Source: Streptomyces flavofungini (GTDB lineage Bacteria > Actinomycetota > Actinomycetes > Streptomycetales > Streptomycetaceae). From it: a stretch of 64,000 nucleotides of DNA. Both the position numbers and the translations under genes were made by a program. A model generated the notes under the pieces. The model was given only the letters and a program-made list of their open reading frames with translations. It did not search any database and had not been told where the DNA came from. The stretch's first letter is position 1. Each line of letters begins with the position of its first letter. Shown here piece by piece: positions 42,196 through 51,182 of this stretch. The DNA is taken from contig NZ_BMVR01000013.1 of assembly GCF_014650815.1 (NCBI RefSeq), forward strand, positions 62,001-126,000, given 5' to 3'.

Positions 42196-42374
42196 CAGTC
42201 CCGCCCCTTCCCGAAACCGGGGGCTGCGCCCCCGGCCCCCCGCTGATCGGCGCTCCGCGCCTCGTCCTCAAACGCCGGACGGGCTAGATGATGTGCGGCT
42301 GCATATCCAGCCCCTCCGGCGTTTGAGGAGCGGGGTCTGGGGCGGAGCCCCAGTTACGGGAAGGGGCGGGATTG
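42196..42374. repeat. Large inverted repeat of the common Streptomyces intergenic type
   Basis: Nested inverted arms: outer CCCGCCCCTTCCCG (42200-42213) against CGGGAAGGGGCGGG (42357-42370), GGGGCTGCGCCCC-type GC arms inside, and inner CCTCAAACGCCGGACGGGCT (42266-42285) against AGCCCCTCCGGCGTTTGAGG (42309-42328). The whole can fold into one long stem-loop. Words of this kind recur in many Streptomyces intergenic regions. It may act as terminator for gntP and the convergent cytochrome gene. Confidence 0.8.
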
Positions 42375-42395
42375 GGGCGCCCCGGCAAGGCCGCC

Positions 42396-43007
42396 CTACC
42401 TGCGCCACAGCGGGTGCTCCCGGTCCGCCCACTCCGGGTCCACCGACCCGGTCCGCATGCCGCGGCGGGCCTCCGGGTCGCGCAGGGCCAGGGCGATGTG
42501 GCCGAGGAGGACGAGGCCGAGGGTGAGGGCGAGCCAGTCGTGGACGAACGTGGAGCTGGTGCGCCAGAGCAGCGGGAAGAGTTCCGTCCGCCACATCACG
42601 AGCCCCGTACCGAGCATCACGAGCACCGCCCCGCCGACCCACGCGGCATACACCTTCTGCCCGGCGTTGAACTTCCCCGCCCAGCGGGCCGCGGGCCGCG
42701 GATCGCGGCGGCGGACGGCGGACAGCCACCGCCGGTCGTGCGCACCGTAGCGGTTGAGGAGCCGCAGGTCCGCGCGGAAGGCCCGGGAGGCGAGTCCGGC
42801 CAGGAAGGGGACGGGCAGCAGCACCCCGGACCACTTGTGGACGTCCACCACGAGGGCCCGCCGCCCGACGAGTTCGGCGAGCTGGGGCACGTACAGGCAG
42901 GCCGCACTGAGCACGCACACGACCATCAGCCAGGCCGTGCCCCGATGCACCCACCGCTCCCCGAGGCTGAAGCGCCGCACCCGCGCGGCCTCAGGCGGTC
43001 GGGTCAT
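42396..43007 (-). CDS. Cytochrome b/b6-type membrane subunit
   Basis: A 203-residue membrane protein with four predicted helices and heme-ligand histidines (HRGTAWLMV, VDVHKWSG, FVHDWLALT, LGHIALAL), resembling di-heme cytochrome b561/formate dehydrogenase gamma subunits. Its start overlaps the end of the molybdopterin oxidoreductase gene by 17 bases, so the two are translationally coupled. It likely carries electrons between the molybdenum subunit and the quinone pool, as YedZ does for YedY, though it is not a YedZ sequence. Confidence 0.8.
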   Translation of the reverse strand: MTRPPEAARVRRFSLGERWVHRGTAWLMVVCVLSAACLYVPQLAELVGRRALVVDVHKWSGVLLPVPFLAGLASRAFRADLRLLNRYGAHDRRWLSAVRRRDPRPAARWAGKFNAGQKVYAAWVGGAVLVMLGTGLVMWRTELFPLLWRTSSTFVHDWLALTLGLVLLGHIALALRDPEARRGMRTGSVDPEWADREHPLWRR

Positions 43008-43788
43008 CGCTGCGCCCGTTGGACCGGCCGACCCAGGCGTCCACGTCGTACCCCTTGAGTTCCCAGTAGCCGGGCTCGACCCGGGCGGTGAGTTCGATGC
43101 CGGAGAGCCATTTCGCGGATTTGTAGAAGTACATGGGGGCGACGTACAGGCGGGCGGGCCCGCCGTGGGTGTGGCTCAGGTCCTTGTCCTGCATGCGCAG
43201 GGCCACCAGCACGTCGCTCCGGCGGGCCTGTTGGAGGGTGAGGCTCTCGCTGTACGTCCCGTCGAAGCAGGTGAAGCGGACGGCGCGGGCGTCCGGCCGG
43301 ACCCCGGCGGCGTCGAGGAGCCGGGCGAGCCGGACCCCCTCGAAGGGCGTGTCGGGGACCCGCCAGCCGGTCACGCACTGCACGTCCCGCACGAGCCGGG
43401 TCTGCGGCTGCGCGCGCAGCTCGGCGAGGGTGTACGTGGCGGGGCGGTCGACGAGGCCGGTCACCGTGAGGCGGTACGAGGAGGTGTCCTTGCGGGGTAC
43501 GGAGGCGGCGACCGAGTAGTAGCGGAAGCCGCCGCCGTTGGGCAGGAGCTGGGTGAGGCCGGTGGGGTCCTTGTCGGACGCGGCACCGAGGAACGCTTCG
43601 AGGCCGCGTTGCAGCGGGGGTGCGGCGGCCACGCCCAGGGCGCCGAGGGCGAGGGTGCCGAGGACGAGACGACGGCCCACGGGGGCGCCGTCCGCTTCGG
43701 GTTGGCGGGCCGGGCCGCGGTCGTCGGCGGGGGCACGCCCTGCGGCCGGGTCCCCCGCGTGGGCGGCGTCCCCGTGTTCGGTGGTCAC
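42991..43788 (-). CDS. Sulfite oxidase-like molybdopterin oxidoreductase, membrane-anchored or exported
   Basis: A 265-residue protein. Residues 38-57 (GRRLVLGTLALGALGVAAA) form an RR-preceded hydrophobic segment that could be a Tat signal or anchor. The molybdopterin domain includes DVQCVTGWRVPDTPFEG with the Mo-ligand cysteine, and YVAPMYFYKSAKWLSG, similar to the cytoplasmic paralogue at 10513. GTG 43788 has AAGGG upstream. Coupled to the cytochrome b gene. The substrate is unknown; repair of oxidised methionine (MsrP-like) or sulfite oxidation are options by family. Confidence 0.85.
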   Translation of the reverse strand: MTTEHGDAAHAGDPAAGRAPADDRGPARQPEADGAPVGRRLVLGTLALGALGVAAAPPLQRGLEAFLGAASDKDPTGLTQLLPNGGGFRYYSVAASVPRKDTSSYRLTVTGLVDRPATYTLAELRAQPQTRLVRDVQCVTGWRVPDTPFEGVRLARLLDAAGVRPDARAVRFTCFDGTYSESLTLQQARRSDVLVALRMQDKDLSHTHGGPARLYVAPMYFYKSAKWLSGIELTARVEPGYWELKGYDVDAWVGRSNGRSDDPTA

Positions 43789-43881
43789 CCTTCGATTCGA
43801 GCACCCGCGGGCCCCGGGGGCCAGGGTCCGCGGGTGTCCGTCAGCGGTTCGTCATACTTGGCGGCGGCCGGGGCGGAGCGC

Positions 43882-45486
43882 TCAGTCCTCGCGCCCCGCG
43901 TCGCCCGCCGCCTTCTCCAGCTGGAACGCCTCGTTGCCCAGGCCGATGCGGGCGTGCGCCGCCGGGCGGGACGACTTGAGGTACGCGCCGTAGGCGAGGC
44001 CGACGATCGCCGCGACGCCGATGATGCCGGGCAGGACCCAGCTCAGCGAGGAGTCGGGACCCGCGCCGACGAGGACGTCGAAGTCCTTGACGGTGTAGCC
44101 CGCGATGACGAGCAGCGCGACCGCGGCGAGTGCCGACGCGGCGATGCGCCAGGCCTGGGCGCCCGCGGCGCCGCGCCGGACGAAGAAGACGATGACGGCC
44201 ACGGACGCGGTGGCCATCAGGAGCAGGACGCCGAGGGCGCCCACGTTGCCGCCCCAGGTGAACAGGCGCAAGACGGGGGCGGTGGGGTCGCCCGCCGGGG
44301 CGTCGTCGGAGATCGCGAAGGCGATCACGACGACGACGGAGATCACCGTCTGGAGCAGCGAGCCCGTGCCCGGCGCGCCGCTGGTGCTGTTGGTGCGGCC
44401 GAACGTGGCGGGCAGCAGGCCTTCGCGGCCCATGGCGAAGGCGTAGCGGGCGACGACGTTGTGGAAGCTCAGTATGGCGGCGAACATGCCGGTCACGAAC
44501 AGGACGTGCAGGACGTCGGTGAAGGTGCCGCCGAGGCGGGACTCGGTGAGGCCGAACAGCAGGCCCGCGCTCTGCTCCTGGGCTGCGGGCACGATGCCGG
44601 AGGGCCCGGCGGCGACGGTGAGGGCCCAGGAGCTGAGGGCGAAGAAGACGGCGACGAAGCCGACAGCAAAGAACATCACGCGGGCGACGACGACTTGGGG
44701 ACGGCTCGTCTCCTCCGCGTACACGGGCGCCTGCTCGAAGCCGGTGAAGGCCGCTATGCAGAAGCACAGCGAGGTGGCGACGCCCGCGCCGGTGAGGGTG
44801 TCGGGGTTGAACGCGTGCATCGACAGGCCCTCCTTCGCCGGGTCGGAGATGGCGGCGACGTCGAAGACGACGACGAGCGCCACCTCGATGAGCAGCAGGA
44901 CGCCGAGCACGCGCGCGTTGAGGTCGATCTTCAGCCAGCCGAGGGCGCCGACGAGCGCGACGGTGACGAGCGCGGGGATCCACCAGGAGACGGTGACGTC
45001 GAAGTGCTTGTCGAGCAGCCCGGACACCTCGAAGCCGAGCAGGCCGTACAGGCCCACCTGCAGGGCGCTGTAGGCCACGAGGGCGACGACGGAGGCGCCC
45101 GCGCCCGTGGTGCCGCCGAGGCCGCGGGAGATGTAGGCGTAGAAGGCACCGGCGTTGTGGACGTGCCGGCTCATCTCCGCGTAGCCGAAGCTGAACAGGG
45201 CGAGGACGACGCCGAGTATCAGGAAGAGCAGGGGCTGGCCCACCACGCCCATCACGCCGAACGTCGTGGGCATGACACCTGCGACGACCATGAGCGGACC
45301 GGTGGCGGCGAGCACGGACAGGAGCAGGCCCGCGGTGCCGAGGCGCCCGGCGCGCAGGGCCCGGTCCTGGCCCATGTAGGTGCTGATGCCGCCCTGGGGC
45401 GGGATGGATCTGCCGCGGGATCCGGTGCCGGTTCCGCCCGCACTGGTCGCGCTCGTTGCACTCGTGCTCGAACTGCCCGTCGCCAT
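43882..45486 (-). CDS. APC-family amino acid permease
   Basis: A 534-residue transporter with twelve or more membrane helices after a Ser/Thr/Gly-rich cytoplasmic start. The APC signatures are GLLLSVLAATGPLMVVAG (about residue 54), FCIAAFTGFEQAPVYAEET (about 240) and SFHNVVARYAFAMGREG (about 350). Substrate specificity cannot be assigned. ATG 45486 with GGAAAGGA upstream is preferred over the longer frame to 45564. The gene upstream on the same strand ends 111 bases before. Confidence 0.92.
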   Translation of the reverse strand: MATGSSSTSATSATSAGGTGTGSRGRSIPPQGGISTYMGQDRALRAGRLGTAGLLLSVLAATGPLMVVAGVMPTTFGVMGVVGQPLLFLILGVVLALFSFGYAEMSRHVHNAGAFYAYISRGLGGTTGAGASVVALVAYSALQVGLYGLLGFEVSGLLDKHFDVTVSWWIPALVTVALVGALGWLKIDLNARVLGVLLLIEVALVVVFDVAAISDPAKEGLSMHAFNPDTLTGAGVATSLCFCIAAFTGFEQAPVYAEETSRPQVVVARVMFFAVGFVAVFFALSSWALTVAAGPSGIVPAAQEQSAGLLFGLTESRLGGTFTDVLHVLFVTGMFAAILSFHNVVARYAFAMGREGLLPATFGRTNSTSGAPGTGSLLQTVISVVVVIAFAISDDAPAGDPTAPVLRLFTWGGNVGALGVLLLMATASVAVIVFFVRRGAAGAQAWRIAASALAAVALLVIAGYTVKDFDVLVGAGPDSSLSWVLPGIIGVAAIVGLAYGAYLKSSRPAAHARIGLGNEAFQLEKAAGDAGRED

Positions 45487-45597
45487 GGCGCGGTTGTCCT
45501 TTCCGCCCGTAGTGGGCCGTTGGTCGTGCGTCTCGCGTGACAGGTGGTGCGTCGTGCGTTTCACGTGCCCGTGGTGCGGAGTCGCGCCGGTACGGGG

Positions 45598-46593
45598 TCA
45601 GGCCGTGCCGAGTGCCGTGGCGCGCGCGGCGAAGTAGGCCTGGTGCGGATCACGGTCCGGGTACGACCAGGGGACCTCGGTCGGGTACCGGCCGATGCGC
45701 TGGAACAGGGCCGCGGACTCGGCCGCCCGGCCCTCGCAGAACGTGGCGTGGGCCAGGAAGTTGAGGTCGACGAAGGCGCGCGGGTGCACCGACTCGTGCG
45801 GCATCTCCCACTCCAGCCACCAGTCGAAGGACGCCTTCATCACCTGCCGGGCGCGGCGGCTCGTCCAGTGCCCGGAGGCGACCGGGTCCTTGTTCTCGCT
45901 GCCCGTGGTGGCGAGCACGCGGTAGCGCTCGGCGTGCGCGACGACCGGGAGCACCGACAACGGCGAGTGGTCGGGGGCCTGTTCGGCGGCCCAGGACGCG
46001 AAGTCGTACACCTCGTGCAGCGGGTCCTGGCCCGCGCCGGGCCGCCGTTCGGCGAGCCGCGCGACCATCAGATGGTGGGCGTGGTGGTGGTCGGGGTGCC
46101 GGTGGCGGACCTCGTCGAAAAGGCGTACGACGTCCTCCTCGTGGCCGAGCGTGCGCTCCAGGATCAGCAGCGCGAGCCACGGCGTGGGGTCGGCGGGGAC
46201 GAGCGCCGCGGCCTCGCGGCAGGCGGCGCGGGCCTTCTCGGAGCGCTCCTTGCCGCGCAGCGCGCGGTGCACGGCGGCGAAGGCGAGCAGGGCGACGGCG
46301 TCGGCGCTCTCCGGTTCGGCGAGCCGCCAGTCGCGGGCCCAGGCCGCGGTGCTGGACTCGCGCCCGAGGACGTCGAAGCGGTGGCCCCTGCGGTCCCAGT
46401 CGTCGCCGGTGGCGGCGAGCAGCGCGCGCACCTCGGTCCAGCGGCCCTGGGCCAGGGCGGCGCGGGCGGCGGCGAGTTCGGCGTCGTCGAGGGCGGCGTC
46501 GAAGGCGTGCGCGGCCTTCTTGCGGGAGCGGCCGAGCGGAGGGGGCGGAGGTGGAGACACCGCGGGGTCCTCCCCGACGCGTTGGGCGAGCAT
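45598..46593 (-). CDS. Hypothetical TPR-like helical protein
   Basis: A 331-residue protein with no catalytic motif recognised. After a proline-run start (PPPPPP at about residues 14-19), it is built of Ala-rich helix pairs resembling tetratricopeptide units (CREAAALVPADPTPWLALL; ALDDAELAAARAALAQGRW). A histidine-rich turn (HPDHHHAHHLMV) and conserved aromatic patches (DWWLEWEMPHESVHPRAF) follow. ATG 46593 is the best start, but its ribosome site is weak. Cytoplasmic. Role unknown. Confidence 0.7.
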   Translation of the reverse strand: MLAQRVGEDPAVSPPPPPPLGRSRKKAAHAFDAALDDAELAAARAALAQGRWTEVRALLAATGDDWDRRGHRFDVLGRESSTAAWARDWRLAEPESADAVALLAFAAVHRALRGKERSEKARAACREAAALVPADPTPWLALLILERTLGHEEDVVRLFDEVRHRHPDHHHAHHLMVARLAERRPGAGQDPLHEVYDFASWAAEQAPDHSPLSVLPVVAHAERYRVLATTGSENKDPVASGHWTSRRARQVMKASFDWWLEWEMPHESVHPRAFVDLNFLAHATFCEGRAAESAALFQRIGRYPTEVPWSYPDRDPHQAYFAARATALGTA

Positions 46594-46700
46594 GTGATCA
46601 CACACAGCCAACCGGTATGCGCCACTCCGCGTCAAGGCCTCGTTACCGCCCCACCCGTGCGCGACCCCTTACCCCACCCGCCCCAACCCTGCTTCGGGCC

Positions 46701-46770
46701 GACCGACCTGACGCCCCCGACCGACTTGACGCCGCGCGACCGACCTGACGCCCCCGACCGACTTGCCCCC
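46701..46770. repeat. Four-copy 18-19 bp tandem repeat
   Basis: GACCGACCTGACGCCCCC (46701-46718), a 19-base variant (46719-46737), an exact copy of the first (46738-46755) and a shortened fourth (46756-46770) stand between two minus-strand genes. Alternating units 1/3 and 2/4 suggest a duplicated dimer. Confidence 0.9.
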
Positions 46771-46792
46771 GCCCTCCCGACTCGGGTGCCCG

Positions 46793-48448
46793 TCAGCCGA
46801 CCGCCTTGCTGGCCGCCCGCCCCGCCGCGCGCCCCGAGAACAGGCATCCGCCGAGGAACGTCCCCTCCAGCGAGCGGTAGCCGTGCACTCCCCCGCCGCC
46901 GAACCCGGCGGCCTCCCCGGCCGCGTACACGCCCGGCAGCGGGTCGCCGCCCTCCTGGAGCACGCGCGAGGCCAGGTCGGTCTCCAGGCCGCCCAACGTC
47001 TTGCGGGTGAGGATGTTCAGGCGCACGGCGATCAGCGGACCGGCCTTGGGGTCCAGGATCGCGTGCGGCGCGACGGTCCTGATGAGCCGGTCGCCGACGA
47101 ATTTACGCGCGCCACGAATGGCGTTGACCTGCAGGTCCTTGGAGAACGGGTTGACGATCTCGCGGTCGCGCGCAGCGAGGGTGCGGTGCAGCGCGGCCTC
47201 GTCGATGAGGGGTTCCTTGGTGAGGGCGTTCATGCCCCGCACGAGCGCGCCGAGGTCGCGCTCCACGACGAAGTCCACACCGTGGTCCATGAACGCCTTG
47301 ACCGGACCCGGCATGTCCGCGCGCGCCCGGTCGATCACGCCGCGCACCGACTTGCCCGTCAGGTCGGGGTTCTGCTCCGACCCGGAGAGCGTGAACTCCT
47401 TGCCGATGATGCGCTGGTTGAGCACGAACCACGTGTAGTCGTACCCGGTGTGCATGATGTGGTCGAGCGTGCCGAGCGTGTCGAAGCCGGGGAACAGCGG
47501 TACGGGGAGCCGGTTGCCGCGGGCGTCCAGCCACAGCGAGGACGGGCCCGGCAGGATGCGGATGCCGTGCTTGTCCCAGATCGGGTTCCAGTTCTCGATG
47601 CCCTCGGTGTAGTGCCACATGCGGTCCCGGTTGATCAGGTGCGCGCCCGCGCCCTCGGCGATGCCGAGCATCAGGCCGTCCACGTGCGCGGGCACCCCCG
47701 AGATCATCTTCTCCGGCGGGGAGCCGAGGCGCTTCGGCCACTGGGCGCGTACGAGGTCGTGGTTGCCGCCGATGCCGCCCGACGTGACGATCACCGCCTG
47801 GGCCCGGAACTCGAACGAGCCCGTCACCTCGCGGCTGCTCGCCTTGCCCCGCTCCACGCCCGACGGCTCCAGGATCTCGCCGCTCACCGTGTCGACGACG
47901 CCGCCCGTGCGCGACAGGCCCGTCACCCGGTGGCGGAACTTGAACTGCACCAGGCCGCGGGCCGCGCCCTCGTGGACGCGGCGCACGAACGGGGCGAGGA
48001 GGCCGGGGCCCGTGCCCCACGTGATGTGGAAGCGGGGTACGGAGTTGCCGTGGCCCTGGGCGTCGTAGCCGCCGCGTTCGGCCCAGCCGACCACCGGGAA
48101 GAAGCGGACGCCCTGGGCGTGCAGCCAGGGGCGCTTCTCGCCCGCCGCGAAGTCGACGTACGCCTCCGCCCACTTGCGGGGCCAGTGGTCCTCCTCGCGG
48201 TCGAAGGCCGCCGTGCCCAGCCAGTCCTGCAGCGCGAGTTCCCGGTGGTCCTTGACCCTCATCCGGCGCTGCTCCGGCGAGTCCACGAAGAACAGGCCGC
48301 CGAACGACCAGTGGGCCTGGCCGCCCAGGCTCTGCTCCGGCTCCTGGTCGACGAGGATCACCCTGCGGCCCGCGTCGACGAGTTCGGCGGTCGCCGTGAG
48401 GCCGGCGAGGCCCGCGCCGATCACGATGACGTCTGCGTCGTAGGCCAT
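46793..48448 (-). CDS. FAD-binding dehydrogenase (flavoprotein, ketosteroid dehydrogenase-like group)
   Basis: A 551-residue flavoprotein of the fumarate reductase/3-ketosteroid-1-dehydrogenase superfamily. The N-terminal FAD fold VIVIGAGLAGLTATAEL (residues 8-24) is followed by SLGGQAHWSFGG, and the C-terminal FAD-binding GVYAAGEAAGFGGGGVHG is near residue 510. It probably introduces or reduces a C=C bond in an unknown substrate. ATG 48448 with GGAG 8-11 bases upstream. Divergent from the NUDIX gene. Confidence 0.88.
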   Translation of the reverse strand: MAYDADVIVIGAGLAGLTATAELVDAGRRVILVDQEPEQSLGGQAHWSFGGLFFVDSPEQRRMRVKDHRELALQDWLGTAAFDREEDHWPRKWAEAYVDFAAGEKRPWLHAQGVRFFPVVGWAERGGYDAQGHGNSVPRFHITWGTGPGLLAPFVRRVHEGAARGLVQFKFRHRVTGLSRTGGVVDTVSGEILEPSGVERGKASSREVTGSFEFRAQAVIVTSGGIGGNHDLVRAQWPKRLGSPPEKMISGVPAHVDGLMLGIAEGAGAHLINRDRMWHYTEGIENWNPIWDKHGIRILPGPSSLWLDARGNRLPVPLFPGFDTLGTLDHIMHTGYDYTWFVLNQRIIGKEFTLSGSEQNPDLTGKSVRGVIDRARADMPGPVKAFMDHGVDFVVERDLGALVRGMNALTKEPLIDEAALHRTLAARDREIVNPFSKDLQVNAIRGARKFVGDRLIRTVAPHAILDPKAGPLIAVRLNILTRKTLGGLETDLASRVLQEGGDPLPGVYAAGEAAGFGGGGVHGYRSLEGTFLGGCLFSGRAAGRAASKAVG

Positions 48449-48643
48449 GGGGGGGCTCCTCTGGATCGTCGGCCGGTGGGGGGGTGCGGGGCGGTTACCG
48501 GTGAGTCAGATCCTGGGTTCGGCGGGGGGTGGAGTCAACCGTTTGGGGGTGGGGAAGGTGGCTCGTCCCCGCGGGACCTTCCCCCATCCCACCGGCGGGG
48601 GGGGCGAGGGCGGGGCCCTCGGGGCGTGGGGTTGGATGGCGGG

Positions 48644-49177
48644 ATGAGTACGGATGAGGCCGCCGATCCGGCGGACGAGGTGGTGGCCGTCGTCGACCTG
48701 GACGACAACGTCGTGGGGGCGGCGCCGCGGGGTGAGGTGTACGGGCACGGGCTGCGGCACCGGTGTGTGTTCATCGAGGTCCGGGACGCCCAGGGGCGCG
48801 TGTTCGTGCATCGGCGCACCTCGACCAAGCTGGTCTTCCCCTCCCGGTACGACATGTTCGTCGGCGGCGTCGTCGCGGCGGGCGAGTCGTACGACGACGC
48901 GGCGCTGCGCGAGGCCGAGGAGGAGCTGGGCGTGAGCGGACTCCCCCGCCCCGTGCCCCTGTTCAAGTTCCTGTACGACGACGGCGCCGGGCGCACCTGG
49001 TGGTCGGCCGTGTACGAGGTGCGCTGCACGACCCCGGTCAGCCCGCAGGTCGAGGAGGTGGCCTGGCACGACTTCCTCACCGACGAGGAGCTGGCCCGGC
49101 GCGCGGGCGAGTGGGACTGGGTGCCGGACGGCCTGGAGGGGTACGAGCGGCTGCGGGCGTTCCGGGCCGCCGGGTAG
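48644..49177 (+). CDS. NUDIX hydrolase
   Basis: A 177-residue NUDIX protein. The Nudix box fits GX5EX7REUXEEXGU at residues 75-97 (GVVAAGE, then REAEEELGV). Residues 13-65 (VVAVVDLDDNVVGAAPRGEV, HRCVFIEV, VFVHRRTSTKLVFPSRYD) resemble IPP isomerase-like or YfcD-type NUDIX proteins. It hydrolyses or handles a nucleoside-diphosphate-linked compound; the substrate is unknown. ATG 48644. Confidence 0.9.
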   Translation: MSTDEAADPADEVVAVVDLDDNVVGAAPRGEVYGHGLRHRCVFIEVRDAQGRVFVHRRTSTKLVFPSRYDMFVGGVVAAGESYDDAALREAEEELGVSGLPRPVPLFKFLYDDGAGRTWWSAVYEVRCTTPVSPQVEEVAWHDFLTDEELARRAGEWDWVPDGLEGYERLRAFRAAG

Positions 49178-49237
49178 CCCAGCGCGGCCGGGCGGCCCGG
49201 CGGGCGGCAGCCGCCCGGGGCGAGCTAGCGTGCAACG

Positions 49238-49630
49238 GTGAGCACCTTCGTACAGAGCCTGCGGCTGTGGTTCTCCCCCGAGCGCGTCCGGCAGGACGGC
49301 GACACCCCCGACTACCGCTTCTCCCTCGCCAACGAGCGCACCTTCCTGGCCTGGCTGCGCACCGCGCTCGCCCTGATCGGCGGCGGCTTCGCCGTGGACC
49401 AGTTCCTGCCCGACCTGCGCTGGGGCGTGCGCGTGGGCCTCGCGATCGCGCTGCTCGCCGCCGGGGTGCTGTGCTCGCTGCGCGCGGTCAACCACTGGGT
49501 GCGCTGCGAGCGGGCCATGCGCCGCGGCGATGACCTGCCCGCGTCCCGCTTCCCGGCGCTGCTGGGCGTGGTGGTGGCGGTGGTCGCGGTGGCCATGGTG
49601 GTGGTCGTGGTGTTCGGGTGGGAGGGGTGA
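49238..49630 (+). CDS. DUF202 membrane protein (YidH-like)
   Basis: A 130-residue membrane protein with three hydrophobic segments. The DUF202 start FSLANERTFLAWLRTALALIGGGFA (residues 28-52) is characteristic, with NERTxLAWxRT. GTG start at 49238. Its stop overlaps the next gene's start (GTGA), and the second gene also encodes a DUF202 protein, so they may form a hetero-oligomer. Function unknown. Confidence 0.88.
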   Translation: MSTFVQSLRLWFSPERVRQDGDTPDYRFSLANERTFLAWLRTALALIGGGFAVDQFLPDLRWGVRVGLAIALLAAGVLCSLRAVNHWVRCERAMRRGDDLPASRFPALLGVVVAVVAVAMVVVVVFGWEG

Positions 49631-50097
49631 CGGGCCGCGGGGCCGCGGGGAACGAGGCGGCGGGGAACGGGCCCGGGGGCCACGGCGCCCCTGGTCACGG
49701 GGCCGGTCCGGCCGGAGGGCACAGCACGGGTGGGACGGCCGAGGGCGCCTCGTCCCAGGACCCCGCACCCCAGGACCCCAGCCTGCCCGACCCCGCCCCG
49801 CGCGACCCCGGCCTCCAGCCCGAACGCACCCGCCTCGCCTGGCGTCGTACGACCCTCACCTGCACGGTCGCCGCGGTCCTCGGCGCCCGGGCGGCCCTGC
49901 ACAACGGGGCGTCCGTGGTGGCCGCCGTCGCGTGCGCGCTGTGCCTGTTGCTGTGGCTGGGGTTCCTGGCGGTCGCGCACCGCAGGATGACGGCGCTGAC
50001 GGCGGCACGCCCGCACCCGTTCAGCCGCCGCGCGGCCGCCGCGGCGGCACTGTGCACGGGGGCGCTGGCGGTGTGCGCGGCGGCACTGGTCCTCTAG
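49627..50097 (+). CDS. Second DUF202 membrane protein with a long disordered N terminus
   Basis: A 156-residue protein. Residues 1-60 are Gly/Pro/Ala-rich and disordered. The DUF202 motif reads LQPERTRLAWRRTTLTCTVAAVLGAR (about 63-88), followed by two further membrane helices. The GTG at 49627 overlaps the upstream TGA; a GTG at 49618 is an alternative. It is translationally coupled to the first DUF202 gene. Confidence 0.82.
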   Translation: MTGRGAAGNEAAGNGPGGHGAPGHGAGPAGGHSTGGTAEGASSQDPAPQDPSLPDPAPRDPGLQPERTRLAWRRTTLTCTVAAVLGARAALHNGASVVAAVACALCLLLWLGFLAVAHRRMTALTAARPHPFSRRAAAAAALCTGALAVCAAALVL

Positions 50098-50211
50098 CCG
50101 GGCCTCCGGAAGCCGGGCCTCCGGAGGCAGCCGCCCCCGGACCGGGGCAGCGCACCCCTGCCACCCGCGTCTCGTCGGACACCCCCACCGCCCCCAGGCT
50201 CGCCACCCTCC

Positions 50212-51153
50212 TCAGCCCTCCTCGGCCCAATCCACCCGCACCACGATCTTCCCCCGCGTCCGCCCCTCCTCGATCAGGCGGAACGCGTCGGCCGCCTGTT
50301 CCAGGGGGAACGTCTCCTGGACGTGGACGGTGAGGACGTCCTGTTCGACGAGTTCGGTGAGGCGGGTGAGGTCGGCGGGGTCCGGGCGGACGAAGCAGTA
50401 CTGGCCGCCGAGGGCGATGACGGAGCCGTCGGCGATGGAGGCGAGGCGGCCGCCGGGGGCGAGGAGGTCGGCGGAGAGCTTCAGGGTGTCGCCGCCGATC
50501 GTGTCGAAGGCCGCGTCGACGCCTTCGGGGGCGAGGGCGCGCACCCGCTCGGCGAGGCCGTCGCCGTAGGTGACCGGTTCCGCGCCCAGCTCGCGCAGGA
50601 AGGCGTGGTTGCGTTCGCTGGCGGTGCCGATGACGCGGGCGCCCGCGTGCCGGGCGAGCTGGACGGCGAAGGCACCGACGCCGCCCGCGGCGGCGTGCAC
50701 GAGGACGACGTCGCCCGCGGTGACGGCGAGGGCCTTGGTGATCACCTGGTAGGCGGTGAGCCCGGCCAGGGGCAGCCCCGCGGCCTCCTCGAAGGAGAGG
50801 TTGCGGGGCTTGCGCGCGAGGGTGCGGACGGGGGCCGCGACGTACTCGGCGAGGGTGCCGCGGGAGAGGAAGTCCTCGCGTACGTAGCCGATGACCTCGT
50901 CGCCGACGGCGAACTCCGGGGCGGCGACGCCCGGCTGCACCACCACGCCCGCCACGTCCCAGGCGGGGATCACGGGGAAGACGGGGTCGAGGGCGGCGTC
51001 GAGGTAGCCCTCGCGGCACTTGTAGTCGACGGGGTTGAGGGCCGCGGCCCGCACCTTCACCAGGACGGTGTCGGGGCCGACCTTCGGGTCGCGCACGTCG
51101 CCGTACTCAAGGACCTCGGGTCCGCCGTACGCGCGGTAGCTGATCGCTTTCAT
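50212..51153 (-). CDS. NADP-dependent quinone/enone reductase (MDR superfamily)
   Basis: A 313-residue zinc-free medium-chain reductase, similar to quinone oxidoreductases. The N-terminal GroES-like domain (MKAISYRAYGGPEVLEYGDV) and the Rossmann motif VHAAAGGVGAFAVQLARHAGARVIGTA (about residues 147-173) are visible. No catalytic zinc cysteine set is seen. It likely reduces quinones or alpha,beta-unsaturated carbonyls with NADPH. ATG 51153. Divergent from the His-rich gene. Confidence 0.9.
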   Translation of the reverse strand: MKAISYRAYGGPEVLEYGDVRDPKVGPDTVLVKVRAAALNPVDYKCREGYLDAALDPVFPVIPAWDVAGVVVQPGVAAPEFAVGDEVIGYVREDFLSRGTLAEYVAAPVRTLARKPRNLSFEEAAGLPLAGLTAYQVITKALAVTAGDVVLVHAAAGGVGAFAVQLARHAGARVIGTASERNHAFLRELGAEPVTYGDGLAERVRALAPEGVDAAFDTIGGDTLKLSADLLAPGGRLASIADGSVIALGGQYCFVRPDPADLTRLTELVEQDVLTVHVQETFPLEQAADAFRLIEEGRTRGKIVVRVDWAEEG

Positions 51154-51182
51154 CGGGTCGCCTCACGGAGTCATAGAAGTAC

